Assembly (NCBI GenBank): GCA_043390185.1
Contig: DAWERO010000001.1
Span: 62,001 to 126,000, forward strand
DNA length: 64,000 nucleotides
Reading direction: 5' to 3'
Source: Azosocius aquiferis
Lineage (GTDB): Bacteria > Pseudomonadota > Gammaproteobacteria > UBA6186 > Azoamicaceae
The translations under genes and the position numbers were made by a program. Within the stretch, counting starts at the first letter, position 1. Each line of letters starts with the position of its first letter. Positions 17,443 through 27,063 of the stretch are shown one piece after another. The notes beneath the pieces are model-generated. The model ran no database searches, was not told the origin of the DNA, and worked only from the letters and a program-made list of their open reading frames with translations.

Positions 17443-18263
17443 ATAAATTAAAGTTTAATATTATTTATATAATTTTTAAAAAAGAAATTTTCGATTATAT
17501 AAATAATTATTGGATATTATTTATGGCATTATTTTTGTTTTTTGTTAATTTTATATTGTTTTCTTTTGGTAATTTTTTTTCTTTAGATAAATCTGTTGTT
17601 GATAATAGATCTTTATTATTGTCTTTAATACATTTACAAATGTATATAATTCCATTATTTTCTTTAATTTTATCATATGATAGTATTTTAAGAGAACGAG
17701 AATTAGGAACTTTAGATTTGTTTTTTTCTTATCCTTTTAATTATACTGATTTATTATTAAGTAAATTATTTAGTTATTGTTTTATCTTTATATTATCTTT
17801 TTTATTGGGATTTTCTCCTATATTATATTTTTTATATGATATAAAAGTTTCTTTTTTTAGTGTTTTTATTTTTTTGTTAAATTGTATCTGGTTAAGTATA
17901 ATATTTAATTTTATAGGAATATTTGTATCTTTTAAAGTGAAAGATAGAACATTTATTATATTAATAAGTATATTAATATGGATTTTTTATATATTTTTAT
18001 ATGATTTATTTTTTATTTTTTTGGTTGTTTCTACTAATGGAATTTTTTCATATAGTATTATTAATAGTTTTTTATTGTTGAATCCTGTTGAAATTTTTAG
18101 ATTAATTTCTATTATATTTTTTCTTCCTCTTGATGCTAATGACATTTTTGGTTTAAATATTGAAGCTTTAAATATATATATTATATTTATTTTTATGTTT
18201 TTTTGGGTTTTTTTTCCTATATTTTTTGTTTATTTATTTAGAAATAAAATTAATTATAAATAA
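17439..18263 (+). CDS. nosY: NosY, ABC permease for NosZ maturation
   Basis: A 274-residue inner-membrane protein with six hydrophobic segments, the ABC-2 type permease partner of NosF. The conserved loop 'ILRERELGTLDLFFSYP' (split as RERELGTLDL, residues near 88-98) and the late 'NPVEIFRL' match NosY proteins, where 'NPIDVFR' is usual. Translation couples to nosF through the ATGA overlap. Confidence 0.93.
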   Translation: MNKLKFNIIYIIFKKEIFDYINNYWILFMALFLFFVNFILFSFGNFFSLDKSVVDNRSLLLSLIHLQMYIIPLFSLILSYDSILRERELGTLDLFFSYPFNYTDLLLSKLFSYCFIFILSFLLGFSPILYFLYDIKVSFFSVFIFLLNCIWLSIIFNFIGIFVSFKVKDRTFIILISILIWIFYIFLYDLFFIFLVVSTNGIFSYSIINSFLLLNPVEIFRLISIIFFLPLDANDIFGLNIEALNIYIIFIFMFFWVFFPIFFVYLFRNKINYK

Positions 18264-18281
18264 TTATTTTTAGAGTTATTC

Positions 18282-18809
18282 ATGAAAAAATATATTTTTG
18301 TTTTTATTTTTTGTTTATTTATTTTTTTTTGTTTTTTTATTTTTATAAAAATAAATGATAAAAGTGATTTTCCTATAAATATATCTAATAAGAATATATG
18401 TGCTAATGATGGAATGACTATTATTGAATATAAGGGGCCAAAAGCTCAAATTATTTGGAAAGATGGTTCTATAAGTTTTTATTGTGAAGTTAGAGAAGCT
18501 TTTTTTGAATGGACTAATTTTATAAAAAGAAAAAGAATTAAAAAATTTTATGTTCAAGATTTTTCTTTTATTAAATGGGGTTCTTATACAAATAATTGGG
18601 TAGAAGCTTGTAAAGTTGTATATGTTATAGATAGTATTAAATATGGGGCTATGGGAATATCTTATGTTCCTTTTACGGATATTATATATGCTAATTTATT
18701 TGTTGATAAATATCAAGGAATTATTATTAATTTTGATGATATAATAATAGATGTTTTAGATAAAAGTAATGAAATTTTTAAAGATCGTATTTTAAAATCT
18801 TGTTCTTAA
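18282..18809 (+). CDS. nosL: NosL, copper chaperone for N2O reductase
   Basis: Outer-membrane or periplasm-facing Cu(I) chaperone that supplies NosZ. The 175-residue protein has an N-terminal hydrophobic anchor with several cysteines, then the NosL signature: Cys40, 'DGMTI' with Met45, 'GPKAQI', and 'FYCEVRE' with Cys68. The later 'MGISYVPFTD' corresponds to the family 'MGxxxxPF'. I see no clear lipobox, so membrane attachment may be by an uncleaved signal anchor. It ends the nos run and converges with valS 13 bases away, without a recognisable terminator. Confidence 0.88.
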   Translation: MKKYIFVFIFCLFIFFCFFIFIKINDKSDFPINISNKNICANDGMTIIEYKGPKAQIIWKDGSISFYCEVREAFFEWTNFIKRKRIKKFYVQDFSFIKWGSYTNNWVEACKVVYVIDSIKYGAMGISYVPFTDIIYANLFVDKYQGIIINFDDIIIDVLDKSNEIFKDRILKSCS

Positions 18810-18822
18810 AATTAAATTTTTT

Positions 18823-21549
18823 TTATGATAGAATTTTTATTTTTTTTTCTAGTTTTTTAATTAAAATTTTTATTTTTTTTAATTTATTATTTTCTAAATA
18901 TATTATATTTTTAGGTGCTTTTAATAAAAATGTTTTATTATTTAATTTTTTAATTATTTGTTTATATTTAATATTATATTTTATTAAATTTTTATTTATA
19001 TAGGTTATTTCGTTTTTAATATTCATTATATTATATATATACATGTATAATTCTATTTTATTATTAATTAAAATTATAAATTTATATTTTTTTATATGTT
19101 TTTTTATAAAATTAATTTTTTCTAAAATTTGAATATTATATATATATTTTTTTATTATATTATAATTTTTATTTTTATTTTTTTTTATATATATGTTTAT
19201 TTTTTTTATTATATTTATATTTGTTTCATTTTTTAAATTTCTTATATAAAGAATGAAATTTTTTATTATTTTTATTTCATTTTCTATTTTTTTGTTTATA
19301 TATATATTTTTTTTAATAACATATTTTATATTTATTAAATTAGATTTTTTATTATTTATTATTTGCCATATTTCTTCACTTATATATGGCATTATTGGAT
19401 GAATTGTTATTATTATTTCTTTATATATATTTAATAATATATTTTTTGTATTATTTATTTGCTTATTATTGTAATTATTTATTATTTGTTTTATAAATTC
19501 TAAATACCAATCACAAAATTGATTCCAAATAAATTCATATAATTTTTGAGCTAATAAATCAAATTTATAATTTTTTATATTTTTAATTATTTCATATTTT
19601 ATATTTTGCCATATAGATAATATCCATGAATCAAATACATTTATATTGTTTATAATTGTATTATTATTTTCAATTAAATTTTTTTTATTATTTGATATGA
19701 ATATTGTTGCATTCCATAATTTATTACAAAAATTTTTATATTTTTTAATTAATTTTATATCAAAATTTATATATTTTTTTGAAGTGGCTATATTACAAAA
19801 ATAAAATCTTAGTGCGTCTGTCCCATGTGATTCGATTCCATTTGAAAATTCTTTTATTGTTGTATTTGTTATTTTTGTTTTTATATTATCATTTAGTAAA
19901 TTATCACATCTTTTATATATAAGTTTTTTTAGATCTATGCCTTTTATTATATCTATAGGATCTATTACATTTCCCTTAGATTTAGACATTTTTTGCCCAT
20001 CTGTATATTTTATTAACCCATGTATATATATTTTCTTAAATGGTATTTTTTTTGTAAATTTTAAACTAAAAATAATCATTCTAGCTACCCAAAAAAAAAT
20101 TATATCAAATCCTGTTATTAATATATTTGTTGGAAAAAATGTGTAATATTCTTTATTTTTATTTGGCCATCCTAATGTGCTAAATGGCCAAAGCGCTGAT
20201 GAAAACCATGTATCTAATACGTCAGGATCTTGTGTTAATATTTGATTTTTTATTTTATATATTTTTTCTATATATTTTTTATTATATCCTATATATATTT
20301 CTTTATTACTGTACCATGCTGGAATTCTATGTCCCCACCATAATTGTCTACTGATACACCAATCTTCTATTTTATTCATCCAATTAAAATATATTTTTTT
20401 CCATTGTGTTGGTATGAATTTTGTTGATTTTTTTTTTACTGATATTATTGCTTCCTCTGATAATTTTTTCATTTTTATATACCATTGATCAGTAATAAAA
20501 GGTTCAATTATTGCATTTGTTCTATCGCTTCTAGGTATATTTATTATATATGTTTCTTTTTTATATATTAAATTAAGTTCTTGTAATTCTTTTATTATTT
20601 TGTTTCTTGCATCTATTCTTTCTAAATTTCTATAATTTTTAGGAACATTTATATTTAATTTTGCATCATTTGTAAAAATATTAATAATTTTTAATGAATG
20701 TTTTTTTCCTATTTTATAATCATTGAAATCATGTGCTGGGGTAATTTTTAGGCATCCTGTTCCAAAATTTATATCTACGTATTCGTCTTCTATTATAGGA
20801 ATTATTCTATTTGTTATAGGGGATATTATTTTTTTATTAATTAAATTTTTATATCTATTATCTTTTGGGTTAATTGCAATAGCTGTGTCACCGAAAATTG
20901 TTTCTGGTCTTGTTGTTGGAATAATAATAAAATTATTACTATCGTATATTTTATATTTTATATACCATAAAAAAGATTGTTCTTTTTTTGATATAACTTC
21001 TAAATCAGATATTGCTGTTTTTAATATTGGGTCCCAATTTACTAATTTTTTTCCTTTGTATATATATTGTTCTTTATATAATTTTATAAAAGTTGTTTGT
21101 ACTGCATGAGATATTTTTTTATCCATTGTAAAACATTCTTTTTTCCAATTAATAAAACATCCTAAAACTTTTAATTGATTTATTATATTTTTACTTGATT
21201 TTTTTTTCCATTCCCAAGTTATGTTTATAAATTTTTTTCTTCCTATTGTATTTTTATTTATGTTTTTTTTTGATAAATTATTTTCTACTATTATTTGTGT
21301 TGCTATTCCGGCATGATCGGTTCCACCTTGCCATAGAGTATTTCTTTTTTTCATAATATTATATCTTATTAAAATATCTATAATTGTATTTTGAAAAGCA
21401 TGTCCCATATGTAAACTTCCTGTTATGTTTGGTGGAGGAAGCATTATACAATATGGTTTTTTTTTGTTTATTTTTTCAAATATTTTATTATTTATCCAAT
21501 TTTTATACCAAAAATTTTCTATTTTTTCAGGATTATATATATTTTTCAT
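18823..21549 (-). CDS. valS: Valyl-tRNA synthetase
   Basis: Charges tRNA(Val). The 908-residue class I enzyme has 'PPPNITGSLHMGHAF' (HIGH-type HMGH) near residue 45, and 'GQKMSKSKGNV' as the KMSKS loop near residue 520. The CP1 editing domain looks intact, with 'TTRPETIFGD' and 'GTGCLKITPAHDFND', so proofreading against threonine should work. The C-terminal 250 residues are extremely Lys/Asn/Ile-rich but continue through anticodon-binding and coiled-coil regions. It starts 5 bases after the pepA homologue, as pepA precedes valS in many gammaproteobacteria (with holC between them in E. coli). Confidence 0.96.
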   Translation of the reverse strand: MKNIYNPEKIENFWYKNWINNKIFEKINKKKPYCIMLPPPNITGSLHMGHAFQNTIIDILIRYNIMKKRNTLWQGGTDHAGIATQIIVENNLSKKNINKNTIGRKKFINITWEWKKKSSKNIINQLKVLGCFINWKKECFTMDKKISHAVQTTFIKLYKEQYIYKGKKLVNWDPILKTAISDLEVISKKEQSFLWYIKYKIYDSNNFIIIPTTRPETIFGDTAIAINPKDNRYKNLINKKIISPITNRIIPIIEDEYVDINFGTGCLKITPAHDFNDYKIGKKHSLKIINIFTNDAKLNINVPKNYRNLERIDARNKIIKELQELNLIYKKETYIINIPRSDRTNAIIEPFITDQWYIKMKKLSEEAIISVKKKSTKFIPTQWKKIYFNWMNKIEDWCISRQLWWGHRIPAWYSNKEIYIGYNKKYIEKIYKIKNQILTQDPDVLDTWFSSALWPFSTLGWPNKNKEYYTFFPTNILITGFDIIFFWVARMIIFSLKFTKKIPFKKIYIHGLIKYTDGQKMSKSKGNVIDPIDIIKGIDLKKLIYKRCDNLLNDNIKTKITNTTIKEFSNGIESHGTDALRFYFCNIATSKKYINFDIKLIKKYKNFCNKLWNATIFISNNKKNLIENNNTIINNINVFDSWILSIWQNIKYEIIKNIKNYKFDLLAQKLYEFIWNQFCDWYLEFIKQIINNYNNKQINNTKNILLNIYKEIIITIHPIMPYISEEIWQIINNKKSNLINIKYVIKKNIYINKKIENEIKIIKNFILYIRNLKNETNINIIKKINIYIKKNKNKNYNIIKKYIYNIQILEKINFIKKHIKKYKFIILINNKIELYMYIYNIMNIKNEITYINKNLIKYNIKYKQIIKKLNNKTFLLKAPKNIIYLENNKLKKIKILIKKLEKKIKILS

Positions 21550-21554
21550 TTTTT

Positions 21555-23015
21555 TTATTTAAAAGTTGAAGCTAAATTTATAATATATTGTATTAATAAT
21601 TTAATTGGTCTACCTGTAATTTCTTCGTTATTATTTTTTATTTTTGTAATTGTTCCAGAAATATCTATATGAGCCCATGGAGTATTTTTTGTAAATTTTG
21701 ATAATAATGATGCAAATTCTAGTGTATTTTCATTTGTATTTTCAGTATTTTTTATATCAGTTAAATTATTATTATTTTTATTGTATTTTTTTTGCAACGG
21801 CATTTTCCAACATAAGTCGTTTATCATTTTTCCAGCTATTATTAGATCATTTGCTAATTTTGAATTATTACTATATAAAGCATTGTAATTTTTACCTAAA
21901 AATATTATTGTATTATTAAAAAAAGTTATATCTATTATAACCATTGGATTGTATTTTTGACTATATGTTAATATATCGCATAAAATTATTTTTTCTTTGA
22001 TTTCATTATTTAATATTTCTATTGTTTTTCCTAACATTGTTTTTATTATATTATAATTTTTGTTTTTTTTATTATTTAAGTCGTTTTCTATTGATGGAAT
22101 AATTCCTATAATATTGATTTTTATTTTTAATTCTAAAATAAATATAAAAATTCCTAATATTGAATTTATATTATGTATATTATATCTTTTTTTATTTAAT
22201 ATATTATTATCATTAAAAATTATTCCTTTATCTATAATAACTATTGGTTTTTGTGTAATATTATTATTATATTTTAATATTATAATTTTTGATTTTTTTA
22301 AATTTTTTTTTTTTAATGTTAATATTGAATTTATTTTTAATTTTTTAATTTCTTTTTTTTCTATTATTTTTATTGATAAATTTTTATATATTTTTGATAA
22401 ATTATGTACTTCATTTGAAAAATAAGAAGAAGTAAAAGTATTTATAGAATGATTTGATAGATCTTTTGTATATTTTATGCTTTTAGATATAATTATCCCA
22501 TATTTTATAGATTTTTGTATATTATTTAATTCATGTTTCGTTGAATATATTATAATATTTTTTAGAATAAAATTGTTATTTTCTGTTTTATATTTATTAA
22601 AAGAATATATTTCTTCATTTATATTTATTATTAAATTTTTTGTATTATAAAATATATTTTGATTTTTTATGTTACAATCATTGTTTATTAAATATAAAGC
22701 ACTTTGAGAATTAGTTTTTTTTATTATTTGTAAACTATTATTTATAATTTTTTTATAATCTGATTTTGATAAATTATTTTTATTTTTGCAATTGATTAAA
22801 ATTATTTTGTTACTATAAATATTTGGTATATTATATAAAATTAATGAGTCTATTATTTCATTGTTTAAATTTTTTATAGTGTTTGATATATAGTTATTAC
22901 TTATTTTATCTAAAATTTTTGTTGTGTGAGATAACTCATTGTTATTAAAAATTGCTGTAATTATACAAGAAACATTTTGTTTTTCTAATGGTCCTGTAAT
23001 TATGTTAAATTTCAT
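21555..23015 (-). CDS. pepA: PepA (leucyl aminopeptidase) homologue with a destroyed metal site
   Basis: A 486-residue homologue of the M17 cytosol aminopeptidase. It aligns throughout: 'GPLEKQNVSCIIT' at the start, 'NWAHLDIAGT'-type 'PWAHIDISGT', and 'TGRPIKLLIQYI' at the end. The active site is not preserved. Lys263 remains in 'DKGIIFNDNN', but the ligand Asp is Asn268, the second Asp is Asn279, and NTDAEGRL reads NNEIKEKI (Asp to Glu338, Glu to Lys340, catalytic Arg to Lys342). The glycines around the site are also lost. It is unlikely to be a metallopeptidase. The start is set at the ATG at 23015, with an AGGT ribosome site; the longer frame runs into tmRNA and is rejected. Confidence 0.85.
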   Translation of the reverse strand: MKFNIITGPLEKQNVSCIITAIFNNNELSHTTKILDKISNNYISNTIKNLNNEIIDSLILYNIPNIYSNKIILINCKNKNNLSKSDYKKIINNSLQIIKKTNSQSALYLINNDCNIKNQNIFYNTKNLIININEEIYSFNKYKTENNNFILKNIIIYSTKHELNNIQKSIKYGIIISKSIKYTKDLSNHSINTFTSSYFSNEVHNLSKIYKNLSIKIIEKKEIKKLKINSILTLKKKNLKKSKIIILKYNNNITQKPIVIIDKGIIFNDNNILNKKRYNIHNINSILGIFIFILELKIKINIIGIIPSIENDLNNKKNKNYNIIKTMLGKTIEILNNEIKEKIILCDILTYSQKYNPMVIIDITFFNNTIIFLGKNYNALYSNNSKLANDLIIAGKMINDLCWKMPLQKKYNKNNNNLTDIKNTENTNENTLEFASLLSKFTKNTPWAHIDISGTITKIKNNNEEITGRPIKLLIQYIINLASTFK

Positions 23016-23053
23016 TTTAATACCTATTTTGTAAAAAATAACATGAATTATTA

Positions 23054-23408
23054 TGGAGGTGGTGGGATTTGAACCCACGTCCATAAACTTTAAATTATTG
23101 TTTCTACATGTTTATCCTATTATTAGTAATATATAGTTCATATAGGAATGAATAATATATTTTGGTTTATTATTTTTAGCAAATTTATTATAAACCATTA
23201 AAATCTGTTATCTTATTATATTTTATCTCTTTTAATCTATTAAATGAAAATAAGCATTCATTATTAAGAGAGCATTAACTAAGCTGCTAATGCGTAATTA
23301 TTTTTGTTTGCATTTATAATGCTTGTGACTAAAGATTACGAGATTTAAGTCACCATACTCGACATGCACTTTTAATTTTATTTTTTATGTCGATTCCATA
23401 ACACCCCC
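23054..23408 (-). ncRNA. ssrA: tmRNA (one-piece), tag ANKNNYALAA
   Basis: Rescues ribosomes stalled on non-stop mRNA and adds a degradation tag. The tRNA-like ends pair as GGGGGTG (23408-23402) with CACCTCC (23061-23055), and the 3' part has a T arm with loop TTCAAAT. The tag frame starts at GCA (23311-23309) and reads ANKNNYALAA then TAG (ending 23279), against ANDENYALAA in E. coli. CCA is not encoded. It starts 14 bases after the smpB stop, so partner protein and RNA are adjacent, and it ends 38 bases before the pepA start. Confidence 0.95.
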
Positions 23409-23422
23409 TTTTTATTATTATA

Positions 23423-23875
23423 TCACATATTTTTTAAATATGTTAATTTTTCTTTTATTAATTCTTTTTCTTTTTTATTTTTTTTTTTGTCATATAATTT
23501 TTTTCCTATAACTATTGCAATTTCTACTTTTATTAAATGGTTTTTAAAATATATTTTTGTTGGTATTATGTTATATCCTTTTTTTTTAATGTATGAGTTT
23601 ATATAAATCATTTCTTTTTTATGTAATAATAATTCTCTTTCTCTTTTTGGATTTATATTTGTAAAAGCACAATTAAAAATCAAAGGATTTATTATTGATT
23701 CTGTAATATAGAATTTATTTTTTTTAATTTTTATATAACTTTCAATTATTTGAACTTTTTTTTCTCTTAAACTTTTTACTTCCCATCCTTTTAAAATTAT
23801 TCCTGCTTCATATTTTTTTTCTATATAGTAATTAAAATTTATTTTTTTATTTATTATTATTATTTGATTTTTCAT
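23423..23875 (-). CDS. smpB: SsrA-binding protein
   Basis: Binds the tRNA-like domain of tmRNA and delivers it to stalled ribosomes. The 150-residue protein has the family features 'YEAGIILKGWEVKSLREKKVQI' (core GWEVKSLR near residue 33), 'YI..S', 'NPKRERELLLHKKE' (family RxRKLLLHKxE) and the C-terminal 'GKKLYDKKKNKKEKE' tail that enters the mRNA channel. It is directly upstream of ssrA on the same strand. Confidence 0.95.
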   Translation of the reverse strand: MKNQIIIINKKINFNYYIEKKYEAGIILKGWEVKSLREKKVQIIESYIKIKKNKFYITESIINPLIFNCAFTNINPKRERELLLHKKEMIYINSYIKKKGYNIIPTKIYFKNHLIKVEIAIVIGKKLYDKKKNKKEKELIKEKLTYLKNM

Positions 23876-24056
23876 ATTTTTTTGATTGTTCTTTTCTTTT
23901 ATTTTATTATATAATGTTTTTTTATTATATAATTAGTTATTTAAATTTTTTTATGAATAATAAAATAAATCATTATAATTTTTATGATTTTTATTTTTTT
24001 TATTAAGTTTTATTTTATAAAATTTTTGTAAATAATTTTTAAAAGAGAGGTTTTAT

Positions 24057-24326
24057 ATGAAATTAACAAAATTAATGAAAAAAGGTATTATTGATGAATA
24101 TAAAATTCATGATAAAGATACAGGCTCTTCTGAGGTTCAAATTTCTTTATTGTCTGCAAATATAAGTGAACTTGTTGAGCATTTAAAAGTTCATAAAAAA
24201 GATAAACATTCTAGAAGAGGTTTAATTGGACTTGTAAATAGGCGTAGAAAATTATTAAACTATTTAAAAAAAAAATGTTGTAATAAATATTTTGAATTGA
24301 TAAAAAAGTTAGGAATTCGTAAATAA
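24057..24326 (+). CDS. rpsO: 30S ribosomal protein S15
   Basis: An 89-residue primary 16S rRNA-binding protein, the usual length. Motifs: 'DTGSSEVQISLLSANI', 'HLKVHKKDKHSRRGLIGLVNRRRKLLNYL' (core HKKDKHSRRGL near residue 43). It has a strong AGAGAGG ribosome site. The 181-base gap to divergent smpB contains a TATAAT-like element near 23974 but nothing else that I can support. It precedes pnp, the conserved order. Confidence 0.97.
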   Translation: MKLTKLMKKGIIDEYKIHDKDTGSSEVQISLLSANISELVEHLKVHKKDKHSRRGLIGLVNRRRKLLNYLKKKCCNKYFELIKKLGIRK

Positions 24327-24346
24327 TTTATAATGAGGATTATATT

Positions 24347-26443
24347 TTGTCTGTTATAAAAAAAAAAATAAAAATATGTGATGATTATATATATTTAGAA
24401 ACTGGTTTTATAGCTAAACAATCAACTGGATCTGTTGTTGTTGAAATGAATGGAACAAAAATTTTGGTTACCGTTGTTTCTTTATTGAATAATGAAAATA
24501 AAAATTTTCTTCCATTGAAAGTGGATTATCAAGAACGTTTTTATGCTTGTGGAAAAATACCAGGTAGTTTTTTTAAAAGAGAAGGTCGTCCAACTGAAAG
24601 AGAAGTTTTAGTTTCGAGATTAATAGATAGACCTTTACGTCCTTTGTTTTATAATATAAATAAATATGAAATTCAAATAATTGTAACAGTTATCTCTATA
24701 AATCCTAATGTTGATCCTGATATATTATCTATTATTGGTGCTTCTTGTGCTCTTTGTATTTCAAATGTTTCTTTTAAAGAGCCTATAGCAGCTGTTAGAA
24801 TAGGTTATAATTCTGATGGATTTTTTTTAAATACTAAAGTAGATGAATTTATTAATACGAAATTAAATTTGGTAGTTGCTGGAACTAAAGATTCTGTTTT
24901 GATGGTTGAGTCTTCTGCAAAAGAATTATCTGATGATATTATGATCGAAGCTATAATTTTTGGTCATAAAAATATTAAACCAATTATAGAATTTATTAAT
25001 GATTTTTCTAATAATTTAAAAAAAAAAAATTTTATATTGGAAAATAATCAAATTAATAATTATTTATATAATTGGTTATATGATAAATATAATTTACAAA
25101 TTATAGATATATATAATATACAAGATAAATTAGTAAAAAAATCTTTATTAAATAAATTATATGAAAAAATTAATTTAGAATTAATTGTTGAAATAGATAA
25201 TGGATGTTATAATTTTGAAAAAGATTTTATTGTTTCTGATATTATATCTGTTATTGAAAAAGTTGAAAAAGATGTTGTTAGAAATTATATAATAAGTACT
25301 GGTAAAAGATTAGATAATCGTAATTTTGATGAAATAAGATTTATTGATATTTATTTAGGATATTTATTTAGAGCACATGGTTCTGCTGTTTTTACTAGAG
25401 GAGAAACTCAAGTTATAGTTTCAGTTACTTTAGGAACAAAAAAGGATGCTCAAATTATTGATAACCCTTTTAATAGACAAAAAGATGAATTTATATTTCA
25501 TTATAATTTTAATTCGTATTGTGTTGGAGAAATAGGAATTATAGGTAGTCCTAAACGTAGAGAAATTGGACATGGTAATTTAGCAAAAAAGGCAATGCAA
25601 GCTGTTTTTTTAGAAAATGATTGTCCATATGTTGTTAGAATTGTTTCTGAGGTTACGGAATCTAATGGGTCTAGTTCTATGGCTTCTGTATGTGGGGCAA
25701 GTTTAGCGTTGATGGATGCAGGTGTTAATATAAGTAATCATATAGCTGGTATAGCTATGGGATTAATTAAAAAAAATGATAAATTTATTATTTTATCAGA
25801 TATTAGTGGAGAAGAAGATCATTATGGTGATATGGATTTTAAAGTTGCTGGTACAAAAATTGGTATAACAGCATTGCAAATGGATATAAAAATTTCTCAT
25901 ATAGATAAAAGTATTATGACTTATGCATTGAAACAAGCAGTTGAAGGTTATAATTATATTTTATTAATAATGAATAAATTTATTTCTGAACCAAAAAAAG
26001 AAATATCTAAATTTGCTCCTAAAATAAAAAATTTTAAAATAAATATTACTAAAATAAAAGATGTTATTGGCAAAGGCGGAGCTGTTATAAAATCTTTAAT
26101 AGAAGGTACTGATGTTAGTGTTGATATACAAGATAATGGAAATGTACAAATTGTATATTGTAATGTTGAAGAAGGAGAAAGAGTTTATAGAGAAATAAAA
26201 AGATTATCTACAGATTTAGAAATTGGAAAAATATATAAAGGAAAAGTTGTTAGAATAACAGATTTTGGAGCTTTTATTAATCTTATTCCTGGAAAAGATG
26301 GTTTAGTACATATTTCTCAAATAGTTAATTATAAATTAACTAATGTTAGGGATGTTTTATCAGAAGGACAAGAGGTTGAAGTTAAGTTAATTGATATTGA
26401 TAAACAAGGTAAAATAAGATTAAGTATGAAATCTATTATCTAA
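24347..26443 (+). CDS. pnp: Polyribonucleotide nucleotidyltransferase
   Basis: Phosphorolytic 3'-5' exoribonuclease of RNA turnover. The 698-residue protein has two RNase PH domains ('REGRPTEREVLVSRLIDRPLRPLF' region near residue 80; 'FTRGETQVIVSVTLG'; 'SNGSSSMASVCGASLALMDAGV' and 'DISGEEDHYGDMDFKVAGT' active-site loops near 435-500), a KH domain ('IGKGGAVIKSL') and a C-terminal S1 domain ('DFGAFINLIPGKDGLVHIS'). It starts with TTG at 24347, behind an AGGA site. An 11-A run lies ten bases into the gene. Its stop overlaps the rnt stop by 4 bases. Confidence 0.96.
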   Translation: MSVIKKKIKICDDYIYLETGFIAKQSTGSVVVEMNGTKILVTVVSLLNNENKNFLPLKVDYQERFYACGKIPGSFFKREGRPTEREVLVSRLIDRPLRPLFYNINKYEIQIIVTVISINPNVDPDILSIIGASCALCISNVSFKEPIAAVRIGYNSDGFFLNTKVDEFINTKLNLVVAGTKDSVLMVESSAKELSDDIMIEAIIFGHKNIKPIIEFINDFSNNLKKKNFILENNQINNYLYNWLYDKYNLQIIDIYNIQDKLVKKSLLNKLYEKINLELIVEIDNGCYNFEKDFIVSDIISVIEKVEKDVVRNYIISTGKRLDNRNFDEIRFIDIYLGYLFRAHGSAVFTRGETQVIVSVTLGTKKDAQIIDNPFNRQKDEFIFHYNFNSYCVGEIGIIGSPKRREIGHGNLAKKAMQAVFLENDCPYVVRIVSEVTESNGSSSMASVCGASLALMDAGVNISNHIAGIAMGLIKKNDKFIILSDISGEEDHYGDMDFKVAGTKIGITALQMDIKISHIDKSIMTYALKQAVEGYNYILLIMNKFISEPKKEISKFAPKIKNFKINITKIKDVIGKGGAVIKSLIEGTDVSVDIQDNGNVQIVYCNVEEGERVYREIKRLSTDLEIGKIYKGKVVRITDFGAFINLIPGKDGLVHISQIVNYKLTNVRDVLSEGQEVEVKLIDIDKQGKIRLSMKSII

Positions 26444-27027
26444 TTATATGTTTTTTTTATTTTGTTTATTATATGACAAAAAATTAGAGTTGTTATTTTT
26501 GCGTCATATATTGCTGAATGATTTTTTTTATTGTTGAATTTTATTCCTATATTTTTAGCAATATTTGATAGTATTGATTGTTTATATGTTATGTATCCTA
26601 ATGTTGAAGCATCTATTACATTAAATTTATGATAGTAATTATTTGTTTTTTTTGTTCTTTCAATTAAATTATTTAAAAACATTAAATCAAACCAGCAATT
26701 ATGTCCTATTAATATACATTTAGATACTTTGTTTTCAATTATTGTGTTTTTTATAAATTCTAATATAGATATAGACGCTTCATTTTCTGATATGGCAAAT
26801 CTTAATTTTTGAAATATGTTTATTTTATTACATTTTAAAGATGTTTTGTTTATTTTAGAACCTTTAAATGGATTTATATTTAAATGTAAAATTTTGTTTG
26901 GATATGCTTCTTCTTTTTCATTATATTTTATATTTATTAAGGCTATTTCTAGTATAGCATTAGTATTAGAATTTAATCCACTTGTTTCTAAATCTATAAT
27001 AATAAGACATATATTTTTTAGTTTCAT
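26440..27027 (-). CDS. rnt: Ribonuclease T
   Basis: DEDD-family 3' exonuclease that trims tRNA and 5S/23S rRNA ends. The 195-residue protein shows all catalytic acids: 'DLETSG' (Asp, Glu) near residue 13, 'HNCWFDLMF' (Asp), and 'HSAIYDA' (His, Asp). The stretch 'YYHKFNVIDASTLGYI' matches the RNase T 'PFHPFATFDTAALAG' region and separates it from oligoribonuclease. None of the tRNA genes here encodes CCA, so end processing followed by CCA addition is needed. It is convergent with pnp. Confidence 0.85.
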   Translation of the reverse strand: MKLKNICLIIIDLETSGLNSNTNAILEIALINIKYNEKEEAYPNKILHLNINPFKGSKINKTSLKCNKINIFQKLRFAISENEASISILEFIKNTIIENKVSKCILIGHNCWFDLMFLNNLIERTKKTNNYYHKFNVIDASTLGYITYKQSILSNIAKNIGIKFNNKKNHSAIYDAKITTLIFCHIINKIKKTYN

Positions 27028-27063
27028 ATTGTTTATTAATAATAATAAAAATTAAATTTAATT

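Noticed and set aside
23016..23084. N-terminal extension of the PepA homologue (MDVGSNPTTS...)
   Set aside because: These residues are the tmRNA 3' end read as protein. The ATG at 23015 has a ribosome site and matches the PepA N-terminus.
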